The notes under the pieces are model-generated. The model saw only the letters and a list, made by a program, of their open reading frames with translations. It was not told the origin of the DNA and did no database searches. The position numbers and the translations under genes were made by a program. From contig DXLU01000015.1 of the NCBI GenBank assembly GCA_019414565.1, positions 1-59,456 on the forward strand: a DNA stretch of 59,456 bases, in the 5' to 3' direction. Positions 27,722 to 35,963 of the stretch are shown one piece after another. This DNA is from Collinsella sp. Lineage in GTDB: Bacteria; Actinomycetota; Coriobacteriia; Coriobacteriales; Coriobacteriaceae. Positions within the stretch are counted from its first letter, which is position 1. Every line of letters begins with the position of its first letter.

Positions 27722-28411
27722 TTAGCGAACCGACGTGATGGTGATGCCATCATCGGCCGTGATTTCCTCAGTGAGTTGCACCAGCACGCTCTTGAGCAGA
27801 TAGACCGAGTGATAAACCCGCAGCAACGGCGCCCCGACGGGCACATCGAGCGCCGCGGGGATATCCCCGTCCGCAACAATCGCGCTCACGCGCTTGTTGA
27901 CGTGGCTGATGGAGTAGCCACACTCATCTTCGATGTAATGAATAATCGAACCCCTAAGCACCTCCCTGCTAAACTCTGGGAAAAGATAAACGGGCATGTA
28001 CGTGTCCTCGATGGCGTGCGGACGCCCTTTGACCAGACGTAAACGCCGGTAGTGAATAAGTTGGTCGTCTGCCCCAATTTGAAACTGTTCGGCATAATCG
28101 CCGGCAGGAACCGTCTCATAGAAGAGAACCTTGCTGGTGACTTTGATGTTTTGCGCGGCGAAGCGTTCGGATAGCGTGGTGAGGTTATTGTCGACGAAAA
28201 ACTCCGGCGGATTGACGAAGATGCCCGCACCCTGACGGCTGTGGACCATGCCATCTCGCTTGAGCGCATCGAGCGCCTTGCGGAGTGTAGGCCTGCTCAC
28301 TTCATAGCGTTTGCAGAGCACTTCCTCGCTCTCTATAGCGCTTCGCGACGCATAGGTGCCGTTCAGAATCTTTTTGCGCAGATCTTTGTAAACTGCATCA
28401 TGTTTGCTCAT
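27722..28411 (-). CDS. GntR-family regulator, UTRA (HutC) subgroup
   Basis: A 229-residue regulator with an N-terminal winged helix (about 5-75; RYEVSRPTLRKALDALKRDG is the recognition part) and a C-terminal UTRA domain that in relatives binds phosphorylated sugars or similar small molecules. It sits in the glycyl radical enzyme cluster between the activase and PTS genes. A perfect 24-bp palindrome lies 20 bases upstream of its start and is a strong candidate for its own operator. A phosphorylated product of the neighbouring PTS would be a natural ligand (inference). Confidence 0.9.
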   Translation of the reverse strand: MSKHDAVYKDLRKKILNGTYASRSAIESEEVLCKRYEVSRPTLRKALDALKRDGMVHSRQGAGIFVNPPEFFVDNNLTTLSERFAAQNIKVTSKVLFYETVPAGDYAEQFQIGADDQLIHYRRLRLVKGRPHAIEDTYMPVYLFPEFSREVLRGSIIHYIEDECGYSISHVNKRVSAIVADGDIPAALDVPVGAPLLRVYHSVYLLKSVLVQLTEEITADDGITITSVR

Positions 28412-28430
28412 GCTTCCGCCTCATAAAAAT

Positions 28431-28454
28431 GGTGCATACAAATTTGTATGCACC
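28431..28454. promoter_or_regulatory. Perfect 24-bp palindromic operator candidate
   Basis: Half-site GGTGCATACAAA followed by its exact complement. It lies between the activase stop and the gntR start, where autoregulation would act. Confidence 0.75.
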
Positions 28455-28483
28455 CATTATGAACGACTTTTTTTGGTGATGGG

Positions 28484-29380
28484 CTACGACTCCCGAATAT
28501 CCACCCCACCGTACCCCTCAATGGTCACGATCCAGTCACTGACGGCATCCGTCGCCGGCATCGAAACACCCTCAAGGTACTGATCGGACCCAATACTCTT
28601 GGCCTTACCCACGCCAAAATTGTGATAGGGCAAGAGTTCGACATGGTCAACCTGCGACAGGTGTGAAAGTTCGGCAATCTGTCTAAAGTGTTCCGCATCA
28701 TCCGAGTATCCCGGGATGATGGGGCACCTCAGCACCACACGAGCCCCGATCTCGCCCAAGCGGTCGAGATTCGTCCTCACTATGCTCTCGGGAATGCCGA
28801 TAAGCTCACGGTAACGCTCCTCGCCCGTCACCTTGTAGTCAAACAAAAACAGATCGACGAACTCTGCCACCCGCTCGAACTGCGCAGGCGTGCCAAAACC
28901 GCTTGTCTCGAGACACACATGCCAGCCACGCTTGTGGGCGGCACGGGCGATATCCAACGTATCCGCCAAGCGGCTCATAGCTTCGCCACCAGAGATGGTG
29001 ACACCGCCACCCGAAGCCTCGTAATAATCAGCATCCCGCTCAAGCACCGCGATGATCTCACCCACGCTCGCCTCGCGCCCACAGATGCGCAGAGCACCCG
29101 TCGGGCAGGCCGCGACGCACGCGCCGCAGACCCGGCACGCATCAAAGTCGACAGCGTGTACGCCGTTCTCGATGCGGTGGACGCCCGTTGGGCAGGCCGC
29201 GACGCACGCGCCGCAGCCCATACATTTGTCGGCCGAAAACACCAGCTGCGGACGCGATGCGTTGGACTCGGGGTTATGGCACCACGGGCACGTAAGCGGA
29301 CAGCCCTTAAGGTAGACCGTAGAACGGATACCTGGACCGTCATTTACGCAAAAGCGCTGGATATCAAAGATAAGCGGCAT
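28484..29380 (-). CDS. Glycyl-radical enzyme activating enzyme (radical SAM)
   Basis: A 298-residue radical SAM protein. The catalytic iron-sulfur cluster is bound by CPLTCPWC (CxxxCxxC, about residues 28-35). An insert holds two 4Fe-4S ferredoxin motifs, CMGCGACVAACPTG and CRVCGACVAACPTG (about 53-110), typical of activases for non-PFL glycyl radical enzymes. The SAM-binding GG motif is in SGGGVTISGGEAM. It generates the glycyl radical on the enzyme encoded 36 bases upstream and should be co-transcribed with it. Confidence 0.93.
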   Translation of the reverse strand: MPLIFDIQRFCVNDGPGIRSTVYLKGCPLTCPWCHNPESNASRPQLVFSADKCMGCGACVAACPTGVHRIENGVHAVDFDACRVCGACVAACPTGALRICGREASVGEIIAVLERDADYYEASGGGVTISGGEAMSRLADTLDIARAAHKRGWHVCLETSGFGTPAQFERVAEFVDLFLFDYKVTGEERYRELIGIPESIVRTNLDRLGEIGARVVLRCPIIPGYSDDAEHFRQIAELSHLSQVDHVELLPYHNFGVGKAKSIGSDQYLEGVSMPATDAVSDWIVTIEGYGGVDIRES

Positions 29381-29416
29381 GACGTTCCTCCCCTCTCACG
29401 CACCGCGCAACCAAAG

Positions 29417-31699
29417 CTACTCGTTAAGCGTGCGGGCGAGGACTTCCTGCTGGACGTCCTTCTCGAGCGCCACGAAACGCGCTGAGAACCCACCAACACG
29501 CACAAGCAAGTTCTGGTGCAGCTCGGGATGGACAATGGCATCCTCGAGCTCTCCCGGATCGACAACACTCGCCATGAGCTGGCAGCCACCATGGTCGAAG
29601 TACGTTCTGAACAGGCTCTTGAGCACAGGCATCTTCTTGGCAAACATGCTCTTGGAGAATTTAATGTTCTGCACGGAACCCGCATGGTCGAACACACCAA
29701 GCTTTGCGAGAGAGCTGAGCATCGCCGTGGGGCCGTTGGTGTCGGCACCCGACTGTGGGTTGTTGCCGTTGTTCATAAACATACCGGTCAAGCGACCATC
29801 GGGGCTGGCGCTCGTCTTGCGGCCCCACTCGGTGTTGACTTGGTTGTTGATGAGCACGGTTCCGTAGCTATAGAAGCCCTCGGCCTCGCCCGTCTCCTTG
29901 ACAGTCTTGCAGATAAACTCGTGTAGACGCACCGCCACGGCATCCGCCTCGTCGTCATCGTTGCCGTACTTGGGAGCATCGAGCAGGTCGCGACGCAGAC
30001 CTTCGGCACCCTCGAAATTGGCATTTGCGGCATCGACAATCTGACGCAGCGTGTACTTGCCCTCGTCGAAGACGAGCTTCTTGATAGCCGTGAGCGAATC
30101 GGCGGCGTTGATGTTGCCGTAAGTCTCATCCGTACCGCCCAGATAGCGCACGCCTCCCTTAAGGATGGCACGACCGGTCTCCAGGCAATCGTTTGTAAGG
30201 AGCGACGTGAGCAGGAAATCGCACTGATTGTTCATCATCTCGTAAGAGCGCTTGTGAATGCGCGCGCAATCGACGAGATATTTGCCCAGAAGCCCCGTGA
30301 ACTGGTCGAACACCTCGTCAAAGCTGCCAAGCTCCTCAACCGGTTTGAGTGCCACGCCATTGGCGCGATTGACGCCGTCATAGGGGTCAACGCCCTCGTT
30401 AAGTGAGATGTTGAGCATCTTGAGCACGTTAATAAGAGCATTGGGCGTGCCCACGCTCGCGTGGTTGATGACGAGTTCGCCGCAACCAAACGGCACGTAG
30501 TCCTCAGCGTTGCGCTCATCTACGTGCAGTGACTCCATTACCTGTGGAACCACGACCTCGTCGTTCAGGAGCATCGGATAGGTGCAGCCGGTACCGATAC
30601 ACTCGAGCGCCTGGTCGTAGACCTTCTCGTTCATGCCCTTATAGCAACGCAAGGTAAACTGCGGCTCCACAGTACGATTCTGTCGCACAGCATCTATGGC
30701 GATCTCGATAAAACGGTCCGCCTCGGCCACGTGGCTGCGACCGCGACCGCCCACGATGATACGTCCATTGACATTTGAATGACGTGCATCGATAAGCAGG
30801 AACCATGATTTGATTATTTCGAGTGCCTCTTCACGCGAAAGGATTCCGTTATCGAGGTCATGCGCAAGGAGCTCGCCCAGGTACACATCCGCGCGACCGT
30901 AGTTAACCACGCCGGCGATGAGCGTATAGAGCCAGCAAATCTCAATACCCTCGATAAGCGTCTGCGGACGGCGAACGAGAATGTTGCGTAACGCTTCTTG
31001 CACGCGATTAAGCTCCACCGCGCGCTTGGCATTCTTGCCCTCTTTAGCTTGTTCGCATAGGTCGATGTGATAGCGAATGACCTCAGCAAATAAATCAACA
31101 CACTCGTTCATCACGTCGTAGAACTCCGCAGACTCCGGGTTCTGGCCGCGGCCGCGCTCGATCTTTTTATACAGCCCGGGCAAGCCCAGACTCACGAGCT
31201 GCTCGTAGTCGAGCATAGTGCCAGATAGACGTGCTGTGACCACGGCGGCGTACTTGCCGTCTACGAACTTACCAAAGGTATCCTCGGTGAGGTTCTCCTC
31301 GTAAAAAATGGAGCGCGTGTCGTTACCGTCCCAATAGTCCTCGATTGCATCGATGCGCTTAAGGAGCTCTGGTTCGTCGGTCTCGGCGCGCAGAGCATTA
31401 AGCTTGGCGAATGTGCAGTAGTGGCCCACGCCACCAACAGACGTCACGCAGCCAAAACCAACAGGGAGCACGTCGGTGCGGCCGACCACCAGGTCGGCGT
31501 CCTCCACATGTCGGAACGTGATGGGGTAGATGGTCTTGAGACACTCTATCTCGCGACGCATCGTCGACCTGTCAGAATTCTCGCGATGCGCCCGCGTATA
31601 CGCCTCCATGATTTCAACCTGCTGCTCAACAGGCTTTTCACAGGGAACTTTCTTGTTGATTTCAACGATTTCCGCCACGTTTTTATCGTTTTTCATCAT
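29417..31699 (-). CDS. Glycyl radical enzyme of the PFL/diol-dehydratase family, specificity unknown
   Basis: A protein of 759-760 residues, shorter than most dehydratase-type members (about 780-850). The radical glycine is in RVGGFSARF (about residue 736). The thiyl site is FGCGE (Cys405 and Glu407 counted from the second ATG), a C-x-E arrangement seen in C-O, C-N and C-S lyase members rather than the Cys-Cys pair of pyruvate formate-lyase. Two adjacent ATGs (31699, 31696) share the site GAGGGG. Context is an activase, a UTRA regulator and a fructose-type PTS, so the substrate may be a phosphorylated sugar or anhydro-polyol; E. coli pflD/ybiW types also have PTS-linked relatives. The precise reaction cannot be read from sequence. 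Confidence 0.9.
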   Translation of the reverse strand: MMKNDKNVAEIVEINKKVPCEKPVEQQVEIMEAYTRAHRENSDRSTMRREIECLKTIYPITFRHVEDADLVVGRTDVLPVGFGCVTSVGGVGHYCTFAKLNALRAETDEPELLKRIDAIEDYWDGNDTRSIFYEENLTEDTFGKFVDGKYAAVVTARLSGTMLDYEQLVSLGLPGLYKKIERGRGQNPESAEFYDVMNECVDLFAEVIRYHIDLCEQAKEGKNAKRAVELNRVQEALRNILVRRPQTLIEGIEICWLYTLIAGVVNYGRADVYLGELLAHDLDNGILSREEALEIIKSWFLLIDARHSNVNGRIIVGGRGRSHVAEADRFIEIAIDAVRQNRTVEPQFTLRCYKGMNEKVYDQALECIGTGCTYPMLLNDEVVVPQVMESLHVDERNAEDYVPFGCGELVINHASVGTPNALINVLKMLNISLNEGVDPYDGVNRANGVALKPVEELGSFDEVFDQFTGLLGKYLVDCARIHKRSYEMMNNQCDFLLTSLLTNDCLETGRAILKGGVRYLGGTDETYGNINAADSLTAIKKLVFDEGKYTLRQIVDAANANFEGAEGLRRDLLDAPKYGNDDDEADAVAVRLHEFICKTVKETGEAEGFYSYGTVLINNQVNTEWGRKTSASPDGRLTGMFMNNGNNPQSGADTNGPTAMLSSLAKLGVFDHAGSVQNIKFSKSMFAKKMPVLKSLFRTYFDHGGCQLMASVVDPGELEDAIVHPELHQNLLVRVGGFSARFVALEKDVQQEVLARTLNE

Positions 31700-31742
31700 G
31701 CCGCCCCTCAACAGTCGCCAACTTATTGTCTGCAATATAGCA

Positions 31743-31766
31743 TTACTAATTTGTAATTATAAGTAA
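31743..31766. promoter_or_regulatory. Candidate operator of the glycyl radical enzyme gene
   Basis: Dyad TTACTAAT ... ATAAGTAA, 24 bp, centred about 55 bases upstream of the start. It shares TTACTWATTTGT with the site upstream of the PTS gene (27604). Confidence 0.5.
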
Positions 31767-31805
31767 AGTATCATTAATTTGACCCTTCCCAAACGCATTT
31801 CTTTA

Positions 31806-31858
31806 CGTTTGCCCAGATAAAACCCGCCAAAATAAACCTGTCCCTAATTGGCAGGTTT
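31806..31858 (-). repeat. GGGACAGGTTTATTTT hairpin repeat, copy 6 (45-bp body)
   Basis: Minus-strand copy: AACCTGCCAA and TTGGCGGGTT flank the core (31821-31830 with 31849-31858), and the body runs on to ATCTGGGCAAACG. The stem A-to-G change keeps a wobble pair. It lies between the divergent GRE and LacI genes. Confidence 0.85.
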
Positions 31859-31923
31859 TGACACCCCAGGGGCGGGCGATGCTACAATCTGGCTTGTACT
31901 TGAAACGCATCAAAGGGGCCGCT

Positions 31924-33057
31924 ATGGCAAAGGTAAAAATCAGCGACGTCGCGCGCGAGGCAGGGGTCTCGCTGGGCACGGTATCCAACGCGCTCAACCA
32001 CCCCGAAAAGTTGCGCCCCGAAACCCTTAAGCTCATCAACGAGACCATTAATCGCCTTGGCTACCTGCCCAACCAAAGCGCCCGTCAGCTCGCGGGCGGC
32101 ACCACCAAGTCCTTTGGCCTGGTCCTCCCCCGTCTCGACCACGGCTTTTCGCTCCAGATTGCCAGCGGTGCCCACAACGAGGCACGCAAGCACGGCTATG
32201 ACTTGCTCATCGCCAATGCCGATAACGACGACATTCTCGAGGATCATTACCTGCGCTATTTTATGGGCACGCAGATGTCCGGCGTCATGGTTCAGCCCAT
32301 GGCGTCCCCCGATTGGCACCCCGCCATGACCAAGATTCCCGTCCCCATCGTCCATCTGGACGTCCATTGTTCAGAACCCGGTTACTACGTGGCCGCCGAC
32401 AACGAGGCACAGGGGCGCATTATCGCCGAGCTCGCCATCGCCCGCGGCGCACACCGCATCGTCGTTGTAGGCCGAGCGGCATTTATGCAGCTCACCCTGC
32501 GCGTCCTTGGCATCCACAAGGCACTTGCCCTGCATCCCGATATCAAAATTGAGGTCATCGATGCCGGAGAGTGGAATACCGCAGCCGACGGCTACAGCAT
32601 CGGTACCCAGATTGCCGAACGCCCTGCTGACGAGCGCCCCGATTTTGTCATCGGCCTGACCGACGTATTGGCCTCGGGCGTTATCTCGGCGCTGACCGAC
32701 AAAGGCATTTCCGTCCCCGGCCAGATTCTTGTTGCCGGCTGCGATGGCAACCCGCTTGCCTGGAGCGGATCGGTCCCCCTCACCACGGTAGCACCACCGG
32801 GCTACGAGATCGGCCGCAAGGGCGTGCAGCTGCTCATGGAACAAATCGAGGATAAACCTGCCGCCAAGACCAAACGAGTCCGCATCGGCTCCGCCGCGCG
32901 CACCGTCACCACGGTCACGGCCACCGAGGACATTAACCGTCAGGAGCTCGTGCGCCCCTTCCTGCTCGAGCGTGTGAGCACCCAAAAGGCCGAGCAGCAA
33001 CCGACGGGCCCATCCGTGGCCCCTATAACCGACATCAACCTGGGCGCCTACCTGTAA
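31924..33057 (+). CDS. LacI-family transcriptional regulator
   Basis: A 377-residue repressor. The N-terminal HTH reads KISDVAREAGVSLGTVSNALNHP, and the hinge continues to RQLAGGTTKSFGLVLP. The periplasmic-binding-like ligand domain fills about 60-345, followed by an unusual tail of about 30 residues (STQKAEQQPTGPSVAP). The ATG at 31924 has AAGGGG upstream; a longer in-frame start is not needed. It is divergent from the glycyl radical enzyme gene, so it may control that cluster, perhaps alongside the UTRA regulator. Confidence 0.9.
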   Translation: MAKVKISDVAREAGVSLGTVSNALNHPEKLRPETLKLINETINRLGYLPNQSARQLAGGTTKSFGLVLPRLDHGFSLQIASGAHNEARKHGYDLLIANADNDDILEDHYLRYFMGTQMSGVMVQPMASPDWHPAMTKIPVPIVHLDVHCSEPGYYVAADNEAQGRIIAELAIARGAHRIVVVGRAAFMQLTLRVLGIHKALALHPDIKIEVIDAGEWNTAADGYSIGTQIAERPADERPDFVIGLTDVLASGVISALTDKGISVPGQILVAGCDGNPLAWSGSVPLTTVAPPGYEIGRKGVQLLMEQIEDKPAAKTKRVRIGSAARTVTTVTATEDINRQELVRPFLLERVSTQKAEQQPTGPSVAPITDINLGAYL

Positions 33058-33101
33058 CAAAAAAACGCCGCAACGGAAACAGCCCCGCTGCGGCGTTTTT
33101 G
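33058..33101 (+). terminator. Rho-independent terminator of the LacI gene
   Basis: AAAAACGCCGCA...CGG pairs with CCG..TGCGGCGTTTTT; strong stem with T tail. Confidence 0.92.
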
Positions 33102-33294
33102 CTGACCCCACGGGCCTTCCCCGTTTAGCCGAACCTGCGGCTACGGATTTTTATGGAATGTAATCCATTTTTCATTAGCTTTTTTGCAAAAATGGATTCA
33201 ATTCCATTTTTTAGAACAGTGCCTCCGCGCAGGCGCCGTTACCGTCACCGTCCTGCGAGATCGGGCGCGGGGCATGGCGACTCGCGTGCAAACG

Positions 33295-33945
33295 CTAGCG
33301 CACGGCCTTGACCGCGGCCGGCAGATCGAACAGCGTATCGAGCACAGCCTCGCAGCCGTCCACCACGTCCTGCGGCAGCGGCACGATATCGGGGACGGCA
33401 AAGACGTGGCAGCCGGCCGTGATGCCCGAGACGCAGCCGTTGCGGGAATCCTCGACCACGGCGCACTCCTCGGGGGCAAAGCCCGCGCGCTCGCAGGCGA
33501 GCAGGTACATCTCGGGGTCGGGCTTGCCGTGCACGACGTCCTCGCCGCAGGTCACCGTCTCAAACTTGTCAAAGAGGCCAACCGTCTTAAGGTTGCGCTC
33601 GGCGGTAACGTGGCGCGACGACGTCGCAAGGCCCACGTGATAGCCCGCAGCCAGCAGCTCGTCGAGGCACTCGGCGGCACCGTCCTTAAGCTCCAGATCG
33701 GTCTTGACCATCTCGTCGCGAATCTCCCTATGGCGACGATAGATTGCCTCAGCGGTTTCGCTGCTGTCGTAATGCTCATCAAGGATGCCCATGACATCGG
33801 GCAGCGTACGACCGATAAACTGATGGATCAGCGCATCATCAATCGCGAATCCCAGCTCGGCCGCGCCCGCCTTCCACGCCTTGATACCCAAACGCTCGGT
33901 GTCGACCAGCGTTCCGTCCATGTCAAAAATAACGGCCTTGATCAT
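33295..33945 (-). CDS. HAD-superfamily phosphatase/phosphomutase, copy 1
   Basis: A 216-residue HAD hydrolase of the beta-phosphoglucomutase-like subfamily. Motif I is FDMDGTLVDT (nucleophile Asp8), motif II is ATSS, and motif III/IV is GKPDPEMYLLA and VVEDSRNG. A helical cap (about 17-85) sets the substrate. A second copy lies at 35096-35746: the two agree almost exactly after residue 85 but differ widely in the cap. Both have the same promoter-proximal sequence. The ATG at 33943-33945 is where the motif I strand starts; the upstream GGGGGA is its ribosome site. Confidence 0.9.
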   Translation of the reverse strand: MIKAVIFDMDGTLVDTERLGIKAWKAGAAELGFAIDDALIHQFIGRTLPDVMGILDEHYDSSETAEAIYRRHREIRDEMVKTDLELKDGAAECLDELLAAGYHVGLATSSRHVTAERNLKTVGLFDKFETVTCGEDVVHGKPDPEMYLLACERAGFAPEECAVVEDSRNGCVSGITAGCHVFAVPDIVPLPQDVVDGCEAVLDTLFDLPAAVKAVR

Positions 33946-34002
33946 ATCGGTCCCCCATCGCTTCGCGCTGCTGTACTCCCGCAACTTTACCGCACCTGTA
34001 AA

Positions 34003-34043
34003 CTTGTATATAACGTATATAGCATATTGCACTTCCGTTACAT
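34003..34043. repeat. Duplicated upstream region of HAD copy 1
   Basis: About 41 bases (CTTGTATATAACGTATATAG at left) recur at 35806-35846 with about four changes. The near-palindromic ATATAACGTATAT may be an operator or the -10 region. Confidence 0.75.
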
Positions 34044-34118
34044 AGATAGAAGTCTTATGACAAGCAGTCCAGTAGGATTATAGTTTTCGCCCGAGTACAT
34101 ATTGGTAAGGATCAATTC

Positions 34119-34997
34119 ATGCTTTCAGACACCACCGCACCCGCAGAGGGGCTTCAGGACAAACTCGCAGCGCTCGAGCAGCTGCTTTTAGCATACGGAC
34201 GCGTCGCCATCGGCTTTTCCGGTGGCGTCGACAGCAGCTTTTTGGCCGCGGTCTGCGCCCGCATCATGCCCGCCAGCACGCTTCTCGTTCACCTCACCAC
34301 GCCGTTCATCGGCACGCCCGAGCAGGCTTCGTTTGAGCGGGCGGTTGACGGGCAGGCCGATGAGGGGCCGCATTTTAAGCTCCCCGTGCTCAACCTCTCG
34401 GTCGATCAGCTGCAGCTCCCCCAGGTAGCCTGCAACGACGCCGACCGCTGCTACCACTGCAAGCGCGCCGGCTTTACCGCCATCGTCAACCACGCCAGGT
34501 CGCTGGGTTTTCCCACCGTCATCGACGGCAGCAACGCAAGCGACCGCGGCGACTACCGCCCCGGCATGCGCGCCGCCCAGGAGCTCGGCGTGCGCTCGCC
34601 GCTTATGGAGGTCGGCTTTACCAAGGACGAGGAGCGCGAGCTGCTACGCGCCTGGGGATACCCCGTCTGGAACCTGCCGGCAGGAGCCTGCCTGGCCACG
34701 CGAGTCCCCACGGGCGAGGAGCTCACGCGCGAGAAGGTCGATGTAATCCGCACCTGTGAGGACTACCTGCACGACCTTGGCCTGGACCAGGTCCGCGCAC
34801 GCCTCGTCGGCGGCTGCATGCATATCGAGGCCGCGCCGGCAGACGTCGCCAAGATCGCCGCCCTCGGCAGCACCGCGGTCAACGACGAGGGCAAGGCCCC
34901 GCTTCCCGCCGCCATCGAATCTGCCCTGCGCAACCTAGGCTGCGGCCATATCTCCCCCGAGGTCACCCCCTACATCCACGGCAACATGAACCAGTAA
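34119..34997 (+). CDS. larE: ATP-dependent sacrificial sulfur transferase LarE
   Basis: A 292-residue PP-loop ATPase. SGGVDSS (34-40) is the ATP pyrophosphatase loop; CYHCK (111-115) and GACLATR (Cys191, matching the sacrificial Cys176 of the Lactiplantibacillus enzyme) follow. LarE adenylates the nicotinic-acid-derived precursor and donates its cysteine sulfur in making the nickel-pincer cofactor of lactate racemase and related enzymes. LarB, LarC and LarA are not in the window, so its partners must lie elsewhere or it works in another sulfur transfer. It is flanked on both sides by the duplicated HAD genes. Confidence 0.88.
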   Translation: MLSDTTAPAEGLQDKLAALEQLLLAYGRVAIGFSGGVDSSFLAAVCARIMPASTLLVHLTTPFIGTPEQASFERAVDGQADEGPHFKLPVLNLSVDQLQLPQVACNDADRCYHCKRAGFTAIVNHARSLGFPTVIDGSNASDRGDYRPGMRAAQELGVRSPLMEVGFTKDEERELLRAWGYPVWNLPAGACLATRVPTGEELTREKVDVIRTCEDYLHDLGLDQVRARLVGGCMHIEAAPADVAKIAALGSTAVNDEGKAPLPAAIESALRNLGCGHISPEVTPYIHGNMNQ

Positions 34998-35047
34998 CCT
35001 ACCAAAAAGGGACAGGTTTATTTTGGCAGGTTTTATCTGGGAAAACG
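34998..35047 (+). repeat. GGGACAGGTTTATTTT hairpin repeat, copy 7 (45-bp body)
   Basis: CCTACCAAAA (34998-35007) and TTTTGGCAGG (35021-35030) flank AGGGACAGGTTTA; one stem mismatch. It begins right after the larE stop. Confidence 0.85.
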
Positions 35048-35095
35048 CAAGCGGGGCAACGCCGAAGCCACCGTCATCAGCCTCGGCGCATACCT

Positions 35096-35746
35096 TTAGC
35101 GCACGGCCCTGACCGCCGCCGTCAGATCGAACAGTGTATCGAGCACGGCCTCGCAGCCCTCCGCCACGTCCTGCGGAAGCGGCACGATGTCGGGAACGGC
35201 AAAGACATGGCAGCCGGCCGCGATGCCAGAGACGCAGCCGTTGCGTGAGTCCTCGACCACGGCGCACTCCTCGGGAGCAAAGCCCGCGCGCTCGCAGGCG
35301 AGCAGGTAGATCTCGGGATCGGGCTTGCCGTTCAGGGTATCCTCGTTACAGGTCACCGTCTCAAACTTGTCAAAGAGGCCGACCGTCTTTAGGTTGCGCT
35401 CGGCCGCAACGCGGCGCGACGACGTCGCAAGGCCCACGTGATAGCCCGCAGCCAGCAGTTCGTCCAGGCACTCGGCGGCGCCGGCCTTAAGCTCCAGATC
35501 GGTCTTGACCATCTCGTCGAGAGCATCCCTGTAGCGGGCTTCGACCGTCTCGACGATTTCGCGGCCGCCGTAATGCGCCTCAAGGATGTCCCTGACATCA
35601 GGCATCGAGCGACCGATAAACTGATGGACCAGCGCATCATCAATCGCAATCCCCAGCTCGGCAGCGCCCACCTTCCATGCCCTCATGTCCAAACGCTCGG
35701 TATCGACCAGCGTTCCGTCCATGTCAAAAATGACAGCCTTGATCAT
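35096..35746 (-). CDS. HAD-superfamily phosphatase/phosphomutase, copy 2
   Basis: A 216-residue paralogue of 33295-33945 with the same motifs (FDMDGTLVDT, ATSS, GKPDPEIYLLA, VVEDSRNG). Residues 1-19 and 86-216 are nearly identical to copy 1, while the cap region differs at many places, for example YGGREIVETVEARYRDAL where copy 1 has YDSSETAEAIYRRHREIR. That pattern suggests a changed substrate with the core kept alike by gene conversion or recent descent. The start matches copy 1. Confidence 0.9.
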   Translation of the reverse strand: MIKAVIFDMDGTLVDTERLDMRAWKVGAAELGIAIDDALVHQFIGRSMPDVRDILEAHYGGREIVETVEARYRDALDEMVKTDLELKAGAAECLDELLAAGYHVGLATSSRRVAAERNLKTVGLFDKFETVTCNEDTLNGKPDPEIYLLACERAGFAPEECAVVEDSRNGCVSGIAAGCHVFAVPDIVPLPQDVAEGCEAVLDTLFDLTAAVRAVR

Positions 35747-35805
35747 ATCGGTCCCTTCATCGGCTTGCACGGCCTTCGTTACCGGCACTCTACCGCGCTT
35801 TACCG

Positions 35806-35846
35806 CTTGTATATAACGTATATATCATATTGGGCTTTCGTTACAT
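35806..35846. repeat. Duplicated upstream region of HAD copy 2
   Basis: Second copy of the 41-bp sequence at 34003-34043, in the same orientation relative to the gene. Confidence 0.75.
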
Positions 35847-35856
35847 GCATCAATAA

Positions 35857-35906
35857 TCTGCCAAAAAGGGACAGGTTTATTTTGGCAGGTTTTATCTGGG
35901 GAAACG
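35857..35906 (+). repeat. GGGACAGGTTTATTTT hairpin repeat, copy 8 (45-bp body)
   Basis: TCTGCCAAAA (35857-35866) pairs with TTTTGGCAG (35880-35888) around AGGGACAGGTTTA; the body ends ATCTGGGGAAACGG. Confidence 0.85.
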
Positions 35907-35963
35907 GCCTGCAGCGTCTCCTGCTAGACTGGTAGATTCGCAACCGACCAACCAGGAGCCCCC

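Noticed and set aside
29417..31699. Annotation as pyruvate formate-lyase
   Set aside because: Pyruvate formate-lyase has two adjacent active-site cysteines; here there is a single Cys in a C-x-E motif, and the activase carries extra ferredoxin clusters.
34119..34997. NAD synthase or QueC-like PP-loop enzyme
   Set aside because: The CYHCK and GACLATR cysteine motifs are specific to LarE-type sulfur transferases.
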